Assembly: GCA_038745535.1 (NCBI GenBank)
Contig: JBCDLI010000081.1
Coordinates: 1 to 6,065, forward strand
Length of the DNA: 6,065 nucleotides
Direction: 5' to 3'
Source of the DNA: JBCDLI01 sp038745535
GTDB taxonomy: Bacteria; Pseudomonadota; Alphaproteobacteria; Rhizobiales; Rhizobiaceae
The notes under the pieces are model-generated. The model saw nothing but the letters and a program-made list of their open reading frames with translations. It ran no database searches and was not told where the DNA came from. A program made the position numbers and the translations under genes. The number at the start of each line of letters is the position of its first letter. Within the stretch, counting starts at the first letter, position 1. Shown piece after piece: positions 5,854-6,065 of the stretch.

Positions 5854-6065
5854 ATGACCATCTATGAAGCAGCGGCTCTTGCAGCCGCTTTTGCTTGGGC
5901 GTTCACCGGCATAATATCAGCAGACCCCTCAAAAGCGCTCGGTGCACTTGCATTCAGCCGGTGGCGCATGACGATGGTGTTCCTCATGCTGGCCGCATGG
6001 ACAACGGTATTTGGCGGCTGGAAAACGCTGAACGCCGATTGGACACTAGCGCTGGCGCTTTCCGG
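5854..6065 (+). CDS. DMT-superfamily (EamA-type) transporter, N-terminal fragment
   Basis: The frame stays open from ATG 5854 to the right edge (70 codons plus 2 bases) and is cut by the window. It reads MTIYEAAALAAAFAWAFTG, then SKALGALAFSRWRMTMVFLM and FGGWKTL. This is the pattern of the first two membrane segments of EamA/DMT permeases: an Ala-rich first helix with a Trp, a short loop, then a basic Arg-rich entry into the second helix. Such proteins have ten segments and move metabolites or drugs out of the cell; the substrate is unknown. AGG at 5846-5848 lies 5 bases before the ATG. It follows the L,D-transpeptidase by 29 bases with no terminator visible between. The family call is from a short fragment. 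Confidence 0.75.
   Translation, partial: MTIYEAAALAAAFAWAFTGIISADPSKALGALAFSRWRMTMVFLMLAAWTTVFGGWKTLNADWTLALALS

Noticed and set aside
5834..5857. Seven-codon open frame (MPDRRSA) whose TGA overlaps the transporter ATG
   Set aside because: The ATGA overlap is suggestive of a coupling peptide, but no ribosome-binding site precedes it, and an open frame this short is expected by chance.
1..6065. A new defence, mobile or biosynthetic system
   Set aside because: The genes belong to known families, face both directions in separate units, and no insertion ends, recombinase, repeat array or toxin-antitoxin pair is visible.

Overview
The window reads as ordinary chromosomal DNA of an alphaproteobacterium, probably a free-living aerobe. 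The evidence is protein style: an SdhC with the RPLSPHLQIY start, the sdhC-sdhD-sdhA gene order, a LeuC with a complete iron-sulfur site, and a Tat-type lipoprotein L,D-transpeptidase. Genus cannot be fixed from this sequence alone. Base composition looks moderate and even. I see no insertion sequence, phage gene, tRNA, rRNA or CRISPR array.

Layout from left to right. Positions 1-893 (minus strand) hold the start of a succinate dehydrogenase operon: sdhC, then sdhD with a 4-base overlap, then the first 33 codons of sdhA, which runs off the left edge. Upstream of sdhC lies about 250 bases of non-coding DNA, then a small lipoprotein resembling MliC-type lysozyme inhibitors (1142-1486, minus). 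Divergent from it is an AEC-family permease (1583-2524, plus). Its stop codon directly abuts the stop codon of leuC (2525-3931, minus), which encodes the large subunit of isopropylmalate isomerase. leuC has a recognisable promoter and is preceded on the same strand by a divergent Sua5/YciO/YrdC-family protein (4066-4848), with a plausible intrinsic terminator between the two. A 256-base non-coding divergent region follows, then a Tat-type lipoprotein L,D-transpeptidase (5105-5824, plus) and the start of a DMT/EamA transporter (5854 to the right edge).

The genes do not form one pathway. They cover the TCA cycle and respiratory chain (sdh), leucine biosynthesis (leuC), membrane transport (AEC, DMT), cell-wall maintenance or protection (L,D-transpeptidase, MliC-like lipoprotein), and a YrdC-fold protein of uncertain substrate. 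I did not find a convincing new multi-gene system. The points most worth a second look are the YrdC-fold protein, which keeps its core nucleotide-site motifs but has lost the family's N-terminal signature, and some small regulatory structures.
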